Source: Paenibacillus baekrokdamisoli (GTDB taxonomy: Bacteria; Bacillota; Bacilli; Paenibacillales; Paenibacillaceae). From it: DNA of 64,000 nt. Shown piece after piece: positions 46,803 to 54,796 of this stretch; position 1 is the stretch's first letter, and the number at the start of each line of letters is the position of its first letter. The position numbers and the translations under genes are program-made. The stretch spans positions 6,815,001 through 6,879,000 of the forward strand of contig NZ_AP019308.1 in the NCBI RefSeq assembly GCF_003945345.1. The letters run 5' to 3'. Below the pieces are notes generated by a model. It had not been told where the DNA came from, did not search any database, and was given only the letters and a program-made list of their open reading frames with translations.

Positions 46803-46830
46803 AGGGGCTGCTTTTTCCAGGCGGCCCCTT
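46803..46830 (+). terminator. Terminator-like hairpin after the MFS gene
   Basis: AGGGGCTGC pairs with GCGGCCCCT around a T-rich loop. There is little T-tract downstream (TCTCAAATT), so efficiency is doubtful. Confidence 0.5.
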
Positions 46831-46884
46831 CTCAAATTATAAGAAAGTATAAGTTTCCTCTATACTTTGCTTATATTTCAGAGG

Positions 46885-46929
46885 GAAGAAACTTGCTTCG
46901 CCGCCAAGGGCGGCGTTAGCCGTTTCTTC
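46885..46929. repeat. 45-nt palindromic element
   Basis: Outer arms GAAGAAAC/GTTTCTTC and inner arms CGCCGCC/GGGCGGCG are nested in one hairpin. Around it, 46930-47578 has no clear gene. A 29-codon ORF at 47360-47449 has a good ribosome binding site (TTTGGAGGTG) and continues in frame after its stop with 28 more sensible codons, so it may be a broken small gene. Confidence 0.5.
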
Positions 46930-47578
46930 TTGTCGTTCCGTCTACGTTCATCCCTATTAAAGGTAGTGCTGTGCTAATGGTTTCAAGAAGAAGTCAGGCG
47001 GCTCAAAAAAAATTGAAATCCACTGATAACGAGATGCATTCAATTAGCGTTCTTACTTGTAGATACTTCCTCTATCAGTAAGGACCCTTCTTTCCGCTTG
47101 AATGATACGCGTGGAGAGGGGGAAGTTTGAGTAATGATTACACCTTATTGGTGGAGCAATAATCATCAAAACAAATCCATTTTGAAGTGTCCTTACTAAA
47201 CTGGTCCACTACGCAAGAGTCGAGTTTTGCCGTTATTTTGCAACCCAAGAACTATTACATAAATATCCCTTTTGATGGTATTTTGTAGTAGTCAATGCAG
47301 GGGTTTAAAGTTTCAAATTCCTACTTGACGCGACATGAAAAGTAGTTTTTGGAGGTGTTATGTCATGTAGCGAACAAATGAATGTTCTTCGCTATGCATG
47401 TGGATGTTATCTGTCAAGCTTTTCGCGACCTTTTGTTATACCCACATAAGACCAGTTTGCAGTTTTAAAGCAGGTTCCGGAGAAACATTTCTATTCCGCG
47501 AACGTTTTACATCAAAAACAAGCATTCGCTCTGTTGTAGTTTCCATCAAATTTCAGCGTAGGAAGGGGAGGTTTGATT

Positions 47579-48636
47579 ATGAAAAAATGGTCTAGAATCA
47601 CAGTTATAGCAACTTCGCTTATCCTTCTCGGGGTCGCGACTTCTCAAGTAATACAAGCATCAAACCCGCCTATTTCGAGCGAAAATAAGCTAGCGGCTGT
47701 CCCGTACGAAGAAAATGTCAGTAATGTTATGGTTGGGGAGAACGGCGCGGTTCTGTTGGTTGACTCAATTAACGATGAAGAGTATTCGGAAATGATGAGT
47801 ATACTCTACCCTAACGGCATTGTAGATGCGCAGGGGCAAGATATTCCCGGCATAAACAACCTTGCCGAATCTCGTGCAAAATTTGTCGCCGAACATATGA
47901 AAGCATATTCGCTCGAGCTGAAATCAGCCTCGGGATTACGAAGCTTCATCCAGATTGGTATCTTACTTGGGTCGATAGCGTAAACATTAGTCCTGATGGT
48001 AAGTATGTCGTTTATCGCACGAATCGAGACAGCATCGAGCTTAATGAGACATCTGTTTGGGGAATTGATCTTAATACCGGAGAAGAACATCAACTGATTA
48101 ATCCGTCCCTTAACAACGATATTATCGGGTTCATTACTGATAGCAATGTTGTTGTGGGAGCACTCAGCGACACGCGTATGATTGATGTAAATAACAAGAC
48201 GGCTGTTACTGTAGATGTTCCGAAACTGCCGAATTTACGTATAAGCGGCGTTAAGGATGGAAAAATCGTGATCTCAAGTTATAATGATGGCAGTTCTAAT
48301 TCCACTGCGTTCATTAGTAGTGTCGATGTATCAACAGGAAGGGTATCTGAAATTTCCAGAGTTTCCGGATACCTTGATGGCGAACCCCGTTTTTCACCAT
48401 CGGGAAGCAAAGTTGCGATAGATTATGGTAACGACCCAATGGTTGGCGTTGACGATGTAATGATTGTTGACTTGTCTACAAAGTCACAGAAATTGCTCTC
48501 TATTTCGTCGCAAAACGCTCGGGCAGTTAACGGGAATATTATTCGTTTCCATTGGGTGAATGATTACGCAGTACTCGTCGATGCGAAACATGGAAGTGAA
48601 TCCTCCAGCTTTCTGGTTAAATCACAAGGGGAGTAA
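47579..48636 (+). pseudogene. Secreted TolB/WD40-like propeller protein, frameshifted
   Basis: Starts at ATG 47579, 7 nt after GGGGAGG, with a signal peptide (KKWSRITVIATSLILLGVATS). The first frame runs to 47983. The homologous text leaves that frame near 47925 and continues as ITKLHPDWYLTWVDSVNISP and DGKYVVYRTNRDS, joining the frame that ends at 48636. The blade-like repeats (SPDGKYVVY, FSPSGSKVAIDYG, DVMIVDLSTKSQ) are typical of TolB/WD40-type beta propellers. One indel explains the break, so this is either a recent pseudogene or a sequencing error. Intact length would be about 352 residues. Confidence 0.75.
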
Positions 48637-48748
48637 TATGCTGTATAAAAAAATGTTTTAATCCATAAATAGCAACAACAAAGGAAGACTAATATGTAAT
48701 GTTGTATATTTTTGGAAATAGTATATTATAAGGAGAGGTGGTAAAAAA

Positions 48749-49660
48749 ATGAAACGAAAAATAACGGCATTTGCACTCTCTATTACTGCCATTGCGTTCT
48801 TTTTCACAACAAATGTATTCGCGGCTGATTACAGTATCGTTTTCGGCAATACGCCGCCATCTATTGTGAATTTCAACTCGCCGCTTTCAACCACTTCAAC
48901 TTCAGGCTTTGTGGCAGTGAACAGCAAGTGGAATCAACCGCGTCCGGTTGGAACAAATCCCCATAACGGAGTAGACGTACAAGCCGCGTTGAATACAGAT
49001 GTATATGCGCCATATGACGGGTGGTCAACTGGCATAACTGGTGCAGGTTCGTATGATGTCGAATTTTTGGTGGATGCAAACAACAATAATGTAAAAGATG
49101 ATGGAGATTATAAAGTTAGGTTTTATCATCTGAATAGTAGGGAGCCTGACGGAAAGAAGACGAAAGGGACTCTGATAGGCAAATCTGGCAATCAGGGAAC
49201 CAACGCTGCACACCTTCATTTTGGAATCTGTTCTACATCGGGTGGTGTGAAATGGCTCAGAAATGAGGTCAATTACAGGCATTTATCTTCGACGAACTGG
49301 AACTCTGGCAAAGACCTAGACGCTTATGCCGTAGTAGGGTGGAATAGCAACACTGCGTCTTTTACCGCGTATATTAGGAATGACGGCGTTAAAGAGTACT
49401 TTTCTGAAGTCAGAATGTACTATCGCACAACGTCGGGGGGGACGTGGACTGATGGAGGTGCTATAACCAGATCTGGAGATGTTTATAGTTATAATTTTAC
49501 CGGCAAGGTACCATCAGGAACATCCGTACAATGGATGTTTAGATTAACTCGAAGTGGTACATCTCAGGCGGCTTTCGGTCCTGCAAAATTCTATCAACCG
49601 GACAACGATCCTAACGCGAGTTCGAATGCTTATGAATATCAGACAAACACGGTCTCATAA
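48749..49660 (+). CDS. Secreted M23-family metallopeptidase with C-terminal beta domain
   Basis: 303 residues with a signal peptide (KRKITAFALSITAIAFFFTT, cleavage after VFA). The LytM domain has the zinc ligands in PHNGVDVQ (H and D, near residues 73-77) and the AAHLHFG motif near residue 156. An acidic insert DANNNNVKDDGDY between the motifs looks like a calcium-binding loop. The last about 100 residues form a predicted beta-sandwich (EVRMYYRTTSGGTWTDGG, SVQWMFRLTRSG). M23 enzymes cut peptide cross-links of peptidoglycan or glycine-rich peptides. AGGAGAGG precedes the ATG. Confidence 0.88.
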   Translation: MKRKITAFALSITAIAFFFTTNVFAADYSIVFGNTPPSIVNFNSPLSTTSTSGFVAVNSKWNQPRPVGTNPHNGVDVQAALNTDVYAPYDGWSTGITGAGSYDVEFLVDANNNNVKDDGDYKVRFYHLNSREPDGKKTKGTLIGKSGNQGTNAAHLHFGICSTSGGVKWLRNEVNYRHLSSTNWNSGKDLDAYAVVGWNSNTASFTAYIRNDGVKEYFSEVRMYYRTTSGGTWTDGGAITRSGDVYSYNFTGKVPSGTSVQWMFRLTRSGTSQAAFGPAKFYQPDNDPNASSNAYEYQTNTVS

Positions 49661-49688
49661 GATACGATTAATCGTGTTAGCGAGAATG

Positions 49689-49715
49689 CACCCACGCAGC
49701 TTATCTGCGTGGGTG
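49689..49715. terminator. 11-bp hairpin after the peptidase gene
   Basis: CACCCACGCAG/CTGCGTGGGTG is perfect with a 5-nt loop, but no T-tract follows. It may stabilise or terminate the peptidase message. Confidence 0.5.
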
Positions 49716-49754
49716 TATGAAGTCCAGAATCATTTGTGCAAGGAGAAATCTATA

Positions 49755-50273
49755 ATGAACACCTCCCATCAAACGCTACGTGCTATGGTAATACTCATGG
49801 CAATTACTATGTTGATGTTGCTAGTCGGATGCAATAACAGTACACCCACTGAAACTATGAACCCCAGCCCCACTTCAACGTTATCTCAAACACCTTCTCC
49901 GACACCAGATCCGACACAAAACGGAGAAACTAAAACTTTTAATTTTGACGGACTCAAACTTGAGATAACAAACGTCTACGAGGTTCGAACCGAAAATATG
50001 AAGGATGATGGAGGTAATCCATGGAAATATAGTGTTTTTGTCTATTATCCCGGCGCTCGTGTTACCGTATTAACCCCCGGTATGAGTGACGTGAATATTA
50101 GTGCCGATGGAAAATCTCATGCGAATTGGGGTGTCCTATTGGCGTCGGGTGAACGGAAAGATATCGTTGACGATATGAAGTCATTTGATCTTACGCCCGA
50201 TATGCTTGGCATTTATAGCCTTGAATCGAGCTTGTATGTATTGAAATTTGAGATGTATAAGAATGACAAATAG
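49755..50273 (+). CDS. Lipoprotein of unknown function
   Basis: 172 residues from ATG 49755, AAGGAGA upstream; the frame is open further back through the peptidase end, but that part is spurious. The lipobox is MLLVGC after a hydrophobic stretch, followed by a Ser/Thr/Pro linker (TPTETMNPSPTSTLSQTPSP). The mature domain (KTFNFDGLKLEITNVYEVRT) is a small beta-rich fold. Family not recognised. Confidence 0.7.
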   Translation: MNTSHQTLRAMVILMAITMLMLLVGCNNSTPTETMNPSPTSTLSQTPSPTPDPTQNGETKTFNFDGLKLEITNVYEVRTENMKDDGGNPWKYSVFVYYPGARVTVLTPGMSDVNISADGKSHANWGVLLASGERKDIVDDMKSFDLTPDMLGIYSLESSLYVLKFEMYKNDK

Positions 50274-50290
50274 GTATCAAAAAAAAGGCA

Positions 50291-50332
50291 CAAACAGGGC
50301 ACAGAATATGGATTCTGGCCCTGTTTTCGCTT
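50291..50332 (+). terminator. Rho-independent terminator after the lipoprotein gene
   Basis: ACAGGGC pairs with GGCCCTGT around an inner CAGAAT/ATTCTG stem, followed by TTTTCGCTTTT. Confidence 0.7.
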
Positions 50333-50356
50333 TTCCTAATAGATTTACTTTGCCCT

Positions 50357-50383
50357 TGGTGACAGCTACGCTGGTACTACCCC
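50357..50383. repeat. 27-bp direct repeat, copy 1
   Basis: Identical to 50679-50705. It starts TGGTGACAGCTACG and ends TGGTACTACCCC. Weak similarity extends a few bases upstream (TTTGC). The copies are 322 nt apart and bracket the CPCC gene. Confidence 0.9.
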
Positions 50384-50413
50384 GGCTTCGAATTCAAAGG
50401 ACGGTGTATTGGA

Positions 50414-50635
50414 ATGAGTGACATTAAGAAAGCCCTAGAAGCACAAATCAAGGCGCTGGCCGCTGGCATTAAGGACGTAAAATGTCCTTGCTGCGGCGAG
50501 ACTACGAGCACCGGATCGGAAGTAAACGATCCGGAAGATGATACCCGAGGAATCGTTACTTGTGAAATAAACGGCTGCGAGTTTTACATCATTGAGTACA
50601 CGGACGGTACTACATCGCTGGAACCAAGATTCTAA
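50414..50635 (+). CDS. Small CPCC-motif protein
   Basis: 73 residues from ATG 50414. CPCCGE near residue 25 and the later TCEINGCEF provide four cysteines in a zinc-ribbon-like arrangement. An N-terminal helix (IKKALEAQIKALAAGIKDV) precedes them. The start has a modest site (AAGGACGG) and the frame is open upstream into the repeat. It lies between the two 27-bp direct repeats. Function unknown; such small zinc proteins are common among immunity and accessory genes. Confidence 0.55.
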   Translation: MSDIKKALEAQIKALAAGIKDVKCPCCGETTSTGSEVNDPEDDTRGIVTCEINGCEFYIIEYTDGTTSLEPRF

Positions 50636-50678
50636 TTGAAAACGGAGATACTATTAATATTTACCATGTGTTTGCGGG

Positions 50679-50705
50679 TGGTGACAGCTACGCTGGTACT
50701 ACCCC
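50679..50705. repeat. 27-bp direct repeat, copy 2
   Basis: Identical to 50357-50383; it precedes the truncated ORF at 50685. Confidence 0.9.
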
Positions 50706-51398
50706 TACAAAGGTACAGAACAACAGCATTTCCTATTCTCATATCGAACTTTCGCATTCGAATATCATAAAAAGCTTGAAGCTCGGAAAGCAGTTGAAAA
50801 TGTAGGGAAAATAAAACCTAGTTTAATTAAAGACGACTATTACTTAAGCTACATTAAGGGAAACGAATTAGCAGTTAAAGACAGCCTTTATCACAAACAA
50901 AAATTCGATGAAGCGTTGATCAGAGGGAATTATAACATAGTTGAGACAGTAGCATTAAAATTCAAAGGGAACCCTCCTATTGCGGTATGTTCCGGTTTCT
51001 TGTTGGAATTTGATCTTTCTGGAAAGCCTGCAAGTAGTATTACTAAAACGGATGAGATTGCCCAGCTACTGATGTTAAATGTCATTCCAGAGAAAGAGCA
51101 AATGATTGTACTATTCAGTTGGTTAAAAGAACATGAGGAAACCTATAAGAAATTTCGGGAAGAATTACTTTCATTAAGTGCTGGACAGCAGCTTCAACTC
51201 TTAAACAACATAATTCCAACTTACTGTGAAAATGTCGTATTCAGTCCGAACTTCATTGACACTTGGGACAAAAGCAAAATAGAAGAGTATGAAAGAAAAT
51301 TCCACAGTACATTACGCAATCCGTTTCCTCCAGAAAAACGCAATTTACTTGCTAAGTCTTTTGCTAACCTGTTTGAGGACATGGAAAAAGATTCTTAA
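50685..51398 (+). pseudogene. 5'-truncated gene of unknown function
   Basis: The reading frame is open from 50685 (just after an in-frame TGA inside the repeat) to 51398, about 237 codons of soluble helical protein (YHKKLEARKAVENVGKIK, IRGNYNIVETVALKFKGNPP, LNNIIPTYCENVVFSPNF, FANLFEDMEKDS). The only canonical start is TTG 50916, with no ribosome binding site. The coding signal clearly begins upstream of it, right at the direct repeat, so a recombination probably removed the 5' end. Family not recognised. Confidence 0.5.
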
Positions 51399-51454
51399 TT
51401 ACCGAAAATATAAGTTTACACAAATAGTATAAAAATTAGGGGGAATCCGGTAAA

Positions 51455-51568
51455 ATGAATAATAAAGATCTACCTAAGAACATCAATCAAAATCCTAGAA
51501 ATCCTAAAAAGCCACCATTAGAGCATTCAGTCGACAAACCGACTATTAAGCCACCGCCAAAGAAATGA
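51455..51568 (+). CDS. Micro-ORF A of a tandem family (VDKPTI-PPP motif)
   Basis: 37 residues, Lys/Pro/Asn-rich. It starts at ATG 51455 about 11 nt after AGGGGGA and ends SVDKPTIKPPPKK. The next two ORFs end with the same motif although their N-terminal parts differ. The product has no membrane segment and no cysteine. It lies 56 nt after the truncated ORF and could be co-transcribed with it. Confidence 0.65.
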   Translation: MNNKDLPKNINQNPRNPKKPPLEHSVDKPTIKPPPKK

Positions 51569-51577
51569 GGAATTCAA

Positions 51578-51679
51578 ATGCAAAAAAACACTCAGACTGA
51601 CTCTTCAAGTAAGGATCCAAGAATACTTACAGAATCAGTAACTAAGCCAACTATTATTCCACCAATAAGGAAAAAATAA
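51578..51679 (+). CDS. Micro-ORF B of a tandem family
   Basis: 33 residues, from ATG 51578, 9 nt after the stop of ORF A; GAGGA overlaps that stop. The N-terminal part is Ser/Thr/Asp-rich (QTDSSSKDPRILTE), and the C-terminus SVTKPTIIPPIRKK aligns with those of A and C. Confidence 0.65.
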   Translation: MQKNTQTDSSSKDPRILTESVTKPTIIPPIRKK

Positions 51680-51681
51680 TT

Positions 51682-51777
51682 ATGAGAGCGAAAATGCCTT
51701 CTACCAATTCATCAAGACCAGTTAAAGAAGAGAGATCCGTTGATAAGCCCACAATTACTCCACCACCACGAAAATAG
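51682..51777 (+). CDS. Micro-ORF C of a tandem family
   Basis: 31 residues, from ATG 51682, 2 nt after the stop of ORF B; AAGGA lies 12 nt upstream and a second ATG at 51694 is possible. It ends SVDKPTITPPPRK. The shared ending in three adjacent ORFs, with unrelated N-terminal halves, is strong evidence that they are translated. Confidence 0.65.
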   Translation: MRAKMPSTNSSRPVKEERSVDKPTITPPPRK

Positions 51778-51793
51778 TAGGCCCCTTCTCAAG

Positions 51794-52552
51794 CTATGAC
51801 TTTTTTTTCTTTTTAACCCGAGGAGACAATACTTCTTCAATCCCCCAATGTTTATTAAGAGCTTTAATTGTCATTTCATAGTTGAATATTTTTACATAGG
51901 AGCCAGACTTAATATCATAAAGATGACCTTCAACCTCTATATCATTTTTCTCAATAAAATCCTTGTCAAAATCACGTAACTCTTCAATGTACAAGTGACG
52001 TTCCGGTTCAAATGGCCGGGACGTATTTTTTATACAACCATAGATAGGAAGTCCATCTTTTTTATCTATTCTTCCAACCTCTACAACCTGAACATTGTTG
52101 TTGAGAAATATTTCATCCCATACTGATGTATTTTTAGATAAGGGAGCCAGATCACGACTAATACGAATCCTATTTACCATCCAAATAAAGATATGATAAT
52201 GAATCCATTTGGACCAGACTAGTCCGATAATAAAGCTTATTATGGTACTAGCGATGATAAAAGCAATTAAGTAGCTTATGTTATCTGAAGCATTTTTTAA
52301 ATTCGTCAGTGTCCAAATTTCCGTAAAATTAGATGTAACAATTTTCGAAAATGGATGTCTGCTATTAATCCTTACCAGCCAATTTAATGCATAGATCGCT
52401 GAAGCAGAAACTGGGAACCACAACAGCACTGTAATGGCTGTAAATTCTGCTGGGCTATGTTTAACTACGGGATTAATCCCGAAATACTGAACCCAGAAGT
52501 AAAGTAGCAATCCAGGCAAGAGAAATATAATAGTACCGATTAGGCTATCCAA
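51794..52552 (-). CDS. Membrane protein, DUF6338-like
   Basis: 252 residues. Start chosen at TTG 52552, 5-6 nt after AGGAGGTG; the frame extends to a TTG at 52582 without a site. Three hydrophobic segments occupy the N-terminal half (LIGTIIFLLPGLLLYFW with the PG motif, ITVLLWFPVSASAIYALNWL, YLIAFIIASTIISFIIGLVW). A cytoplasmic C-terminal domain follows (VWDEIFLNNNVQVVEVGRID, LPIYGCIKNTSRPFEPERHL) and a Lys-rich end. The pattern suggests DUF6338, a family of unknown function; tentative. It is convergent with the three micro-ORFs. Confidence 0.55.
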   Translation of the reverse strand: MDSLIGTIIFLLPGLLLYFWVQYFGINPVVKHSPAEFTAITVLLWFPVSASAIYALNWLVRINSRHPFSKIVTSNFTEIWTLTNLKNASDNISYLIAFIIASTIISFIIGLVWSKWIHYHIFIWMVNRIRISRDLAPLSKNTSVWDEIFLNNNVQVVEVGRIDKKDGLPIYGCIKNTSRPFEPERHLYIEELRDFDKDFIEKNDIEVEGHLYDIKSGSYVKIFNYEMTIKALNKHWGIEEVLSPRVKKKKKS

Positions 52553-52621
52553 AAACGCACCTCCTGTTACTGAGTTTTTCAATAAGTTTAGCCAACTGAT
52601 GCCCGTTCTCTAAAAAACAAT

Positions 52622-52642
52622 AAGCCTAAAGGCTTTTTTTTT
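52622..52642 (+). terminator. Short terminator-like hairpin
   Basis: AAGCCT/AGGCTT with a 2-nt loop is followed by eight T. It lies just upstream of the membrane-protein gene on the opposite strand and would stop antisense transcription. Confidence 0.45.
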
Positions 52643-52911
52643 CAAGTACGCGATGTAGGGAGCTTGTCTTAGGGGTCTTTACAGCGATACCCCCTACTGT
52701 CGTTTCTTGTTAGTTATATAACGTACGATCTCGGAGATTAATTTGTTGATTATGTTATCAAAAACTTAGACATTTCAGCAGCTAGATTGGTAATAGCGGT
52801 TGTAATATCCTTTAAGCCTGAAGAAGAAGAAGAATTCTTAATTCCCTTCCACCAGAGCCTTCAACTTATTGACTTTATATATGTAAAGTCGTATATTTGT
52901 ATCAGTTGTAG

Positions 52912-52947
52912 TAACTATGATAACCATGATAACTATGATAACTATGA
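52912..52947. repeat. Four tandem 9-bp repeats
   Basis: Units TAACTATGA, TAACCATGA, TAACTATGA and TAACTATGA are contiguous. They lie just beyond the terminator of the toxin transcript. The region 52643-52911 has no supportable gene. Confidence 0.8.
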
Positions 52948-52970
52948 TAATTTTCACTTCAAAATAATAA

Positions 52971-52999
52971 AGCGAACCGGTGTGCAAGACCGATTCGCT
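52971..52999 (-). terminator. Terminator of the type I toxin transcript
   Basis: On the minus strand AGCGAATCGGT pairs with ACCGGTTCGCT, followed by TTATTATTTT. It lies about 115 nt beyond the toxin stop, so the message would carry a long 3' tail, as usual for type I toxin mRNAs. Confidence 0.7.
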
Positions 53000-53113
53000 T
53001 CTATGTAGAGACTTATAACAAGAGATGCGCGGGATTTTTCCCCTCGCAGAGCGTTAAGCTCAAAACAGCAAGATCCAATCCACGCGCCTAGGAACGCTTA
53101 AGTGGTTTGGGTC

Positions 53114-53203
53114 TTATTTTCTTTTGTAGACCACATGGATATATGTCAACAGTGCCAGTAGAAACATTCCGCCAGTAAACAGCAAAATCAAGTCATTGTT
53201 CAT
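53114..53203 (-). CDS. Probable type I toxin (holin-like small membrane protein)
   Basis: 29 residues: an acidic N-terminus (MNNDL), one hydrophobic helix with the GGMFLLALLTYI pattern of the putative holin-like toxin family (TxpA/Hol_Tox type), and a basic end (YKRK). The strong site GGGAGGGGG is 4-5 nt before the ATG at 53203. The 5' leader contains TTTTCCCTCC, complementary to that site, which could block translation of the full-length mRNA. An antisense RNA is expected on the plus strand over 52950-53110 but I could not pick its promoter. Confidence 0.7.
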   Translation of the reverse strand: MNNDLILLFTGGMFLLALLTYIHVVYKRK

Positions 53204-53288
53204 ACTTCTTCCCCCTCCCTTGTAGCCAGATATTGTGGCTCAGGAGGGAAAAGACCCGCGATCAATCTCGTCTTCGTCGTGACTTCAG

Positions 53289-53316
53289 CTTATACAATTT
53301 GGTCAAAGAAAGTCAA
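53289..53316 (-). promoter_or_regulatory. Promoter of the toxin transcript
   Basis: On the minus strand TTGACT (53316-53311) and TATAAG (53294-53289) are 16 nt apart, about 85 nt upstream of the toxin start. The neighbouring plus-strand stretch 53317-53556 has no supported gene. Confidence 0.6.
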
Positions 53317-53556
53317 GGATTATGTACCGAAATCAAAAATAAAAATTCCACCTTCTGCAATAGCAAAGCTTCAGCAGATCCAGTAGAATAACGGTGTTTC
53401 TTCTATATATGAGTTGGATCTGTTCAAGTCAATAATATCATTATAATAGGTTCCCGTTATCAGGAATATCGTAAACGTGAAATGTGTATTTTATATAGAT
53501 TGATAGATTCATCACCCTCACTTCTTCTCTCCCAAGGGCTTTTTAGCTACGTGTAA

Positions 53557-54014
53557 CTATGGAGAAACGGTACCGAGGAAAGAAACGAAATAGGTCTTTG
53601 TCCTATTGTATTTTGTAGAAGGAGGAGATGGCAATAGCCCGCATGCAAACTCAATTGAAACATTCCAACCAAACCTAGTTTTCTCTGTATGTTTTACTCC
53701 ACACTCTGGACAATTAAAGCCACATCCATCTAACGTGTCTTTCCATTCAAGTTTAAAGTGTTTGACAGTCTGATTGGATCATAAGACCGGCTGATCCACG
53801 GACAATATGTATCTCTCAATGTTCTCTTGGCCAGAGTGAGAGATTCCGGTGCTGCCTTTAACTCAGTATATTCACAATCGTCCCTGCTGCAGACAAGTAT
53901 TCCTAAAGCAGGTTTTTTATATGGTACTATTTCTGTAAATTCTAACGGGCCTTTTTTTAATTCTAGGTAACCCATACTTTCAAGAACCCCGGTCCCACAT
54001 CGTGGACAATTCAT
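53557..54014 (-). pseudogene. Double zinc-ribbon protein, apparently frameshifted
   Basis: Starts at ATG 54014 after GGAGAGGTG. The first 80 or so codons hold two CxxC-like pairs (MNCPRCGTG and LVCSRDDCEY). That frame closes at 53730, while the next frame continues without its own start as KHFKLEWKDTLDGCGFNCPE then CGVKHTEKTRFGWNVSIEF, a second ribbon, to a stop at 53557. The break is near 53755. Joined, it would be about 150 residues. Family unknown; the second ribbon argues that the full-length form is ancestral. Confidence 0.5.
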
Positions 54015-54044
54015 ATTTGTTCACCTCTCCGCTTCTATTCAACC

Positions 54045-54317
54045 TTAATATTCATTTCTAGTATTTTCTACGTTGTTGTCTATATGCTCTTCATCAATTG
54101 GTTTAGGCAGAAGGGTACTAATAATTTTGGATAATAATTCCCTGGATGAAGAGCTACCCGTCTTTAAGAGTAACTTGGACATGTGAATATGGACTGTTTT
54201 CTTTTGAATTTTTAATTCATACGCAATTTCTTCGTTTGAATAACCCCGGATAGCTACAACATTTAATAGCTCCGTTTCTCTGGGCGTGAGTTTATGTTCT
54301 CTAGCGAAATTATCGTA
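54045..54317 (-). pseudogene. LuxR/NarL-type HTH remnant
   Basis: About 90 codons without a start: LTPRETELLNVVAIRGYSNE, then IAYELKIQKKTVHIHMSKLL is a full GerE-type helix-turn-helix. The frame is closed upstream by TAG right at the junction with the plus-strand XRE remnant, so the receiver or N-terminal domain was lost by rearrangement. Confidence 0.75.
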
Positions 54318-54515
54318 CTAGCAAGACGTCTCCAGCTGAATCTTTCCCAGTAAGAACTTGCAGATCGGGCAGAGACAACGCAAAAACGGATCTCACTCAT
54401 TGAACGTGCAAATGGGAATGTCAGTCAGGATGTCATGGATCGAGTTTTCAAAGAGCTTAAACTAACGAACATCGAAGCACAATTTGATGAACAAGCAGCT
54501 GCGCGGGCTTTCTAA
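54303..54515 (+). pseudogene. XRE/HipB-like HTH remnant with in-frame stop
   Basis: The frame reads LARRLQLNLSQ, TAA, ELADRAETTQKRISLIERAN then GNVSQDVMDRVFKELKL, and ends ARAF at 54515. This is a HipB/HigA-like DNA-binding domain; the TAA replaces the usual Lys or Glu after LSQ. No start codon is present. It abuts the LuxR remnant on the other strand, and no toxin partner remains. Confidence 0.65.
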
Positions 54516-54646
54516 GTCTGCGTTTTTTTTTGCGTTCTTGTCTGTGCGCATCCAGGAGCACTTGCTGAAAATCGGCCCGCCTGCCAGCTTGCCGCATGCG
54601 CGTCAATCCGTCAGTCGGGGCGCGTCCGTAGCCGGCCGCGAGAGGT

Positions 54647-54680
54647 AGGGAATGTCATTTGCCATTCCCTTTATTTTAAT
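54647..54680 (+). terminator. Rho-independent terminator
   Basis: AGGGAATG/CATTCCCT with an 8-nt loop is followed by TTATTTTAATTTG. The preceding stretch 54540-54646 is unusually GC-rich for this neighbourhood and contains no gene I can support. Confidence 0.7.
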
Positions 54681-54796
54681 TTGTTCTTTTGTTTGGGGAT
54701 GCAAGGATTCCCTTGCTTTTCTTTTTTTTAGATCCAGTATTCATTCAAATAAACCCCGAATGGCAATAATCCCAAGCAATTCTTGAAGAGTAAACA

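Noticed and set aside
53280..53387. Plus-strand frame ending IKIPPSAIAKLQQIQ
   Set aside because: It looks protein-like, but has no start or ribosome binding site and overlaps the promoter of the toxin transcript.
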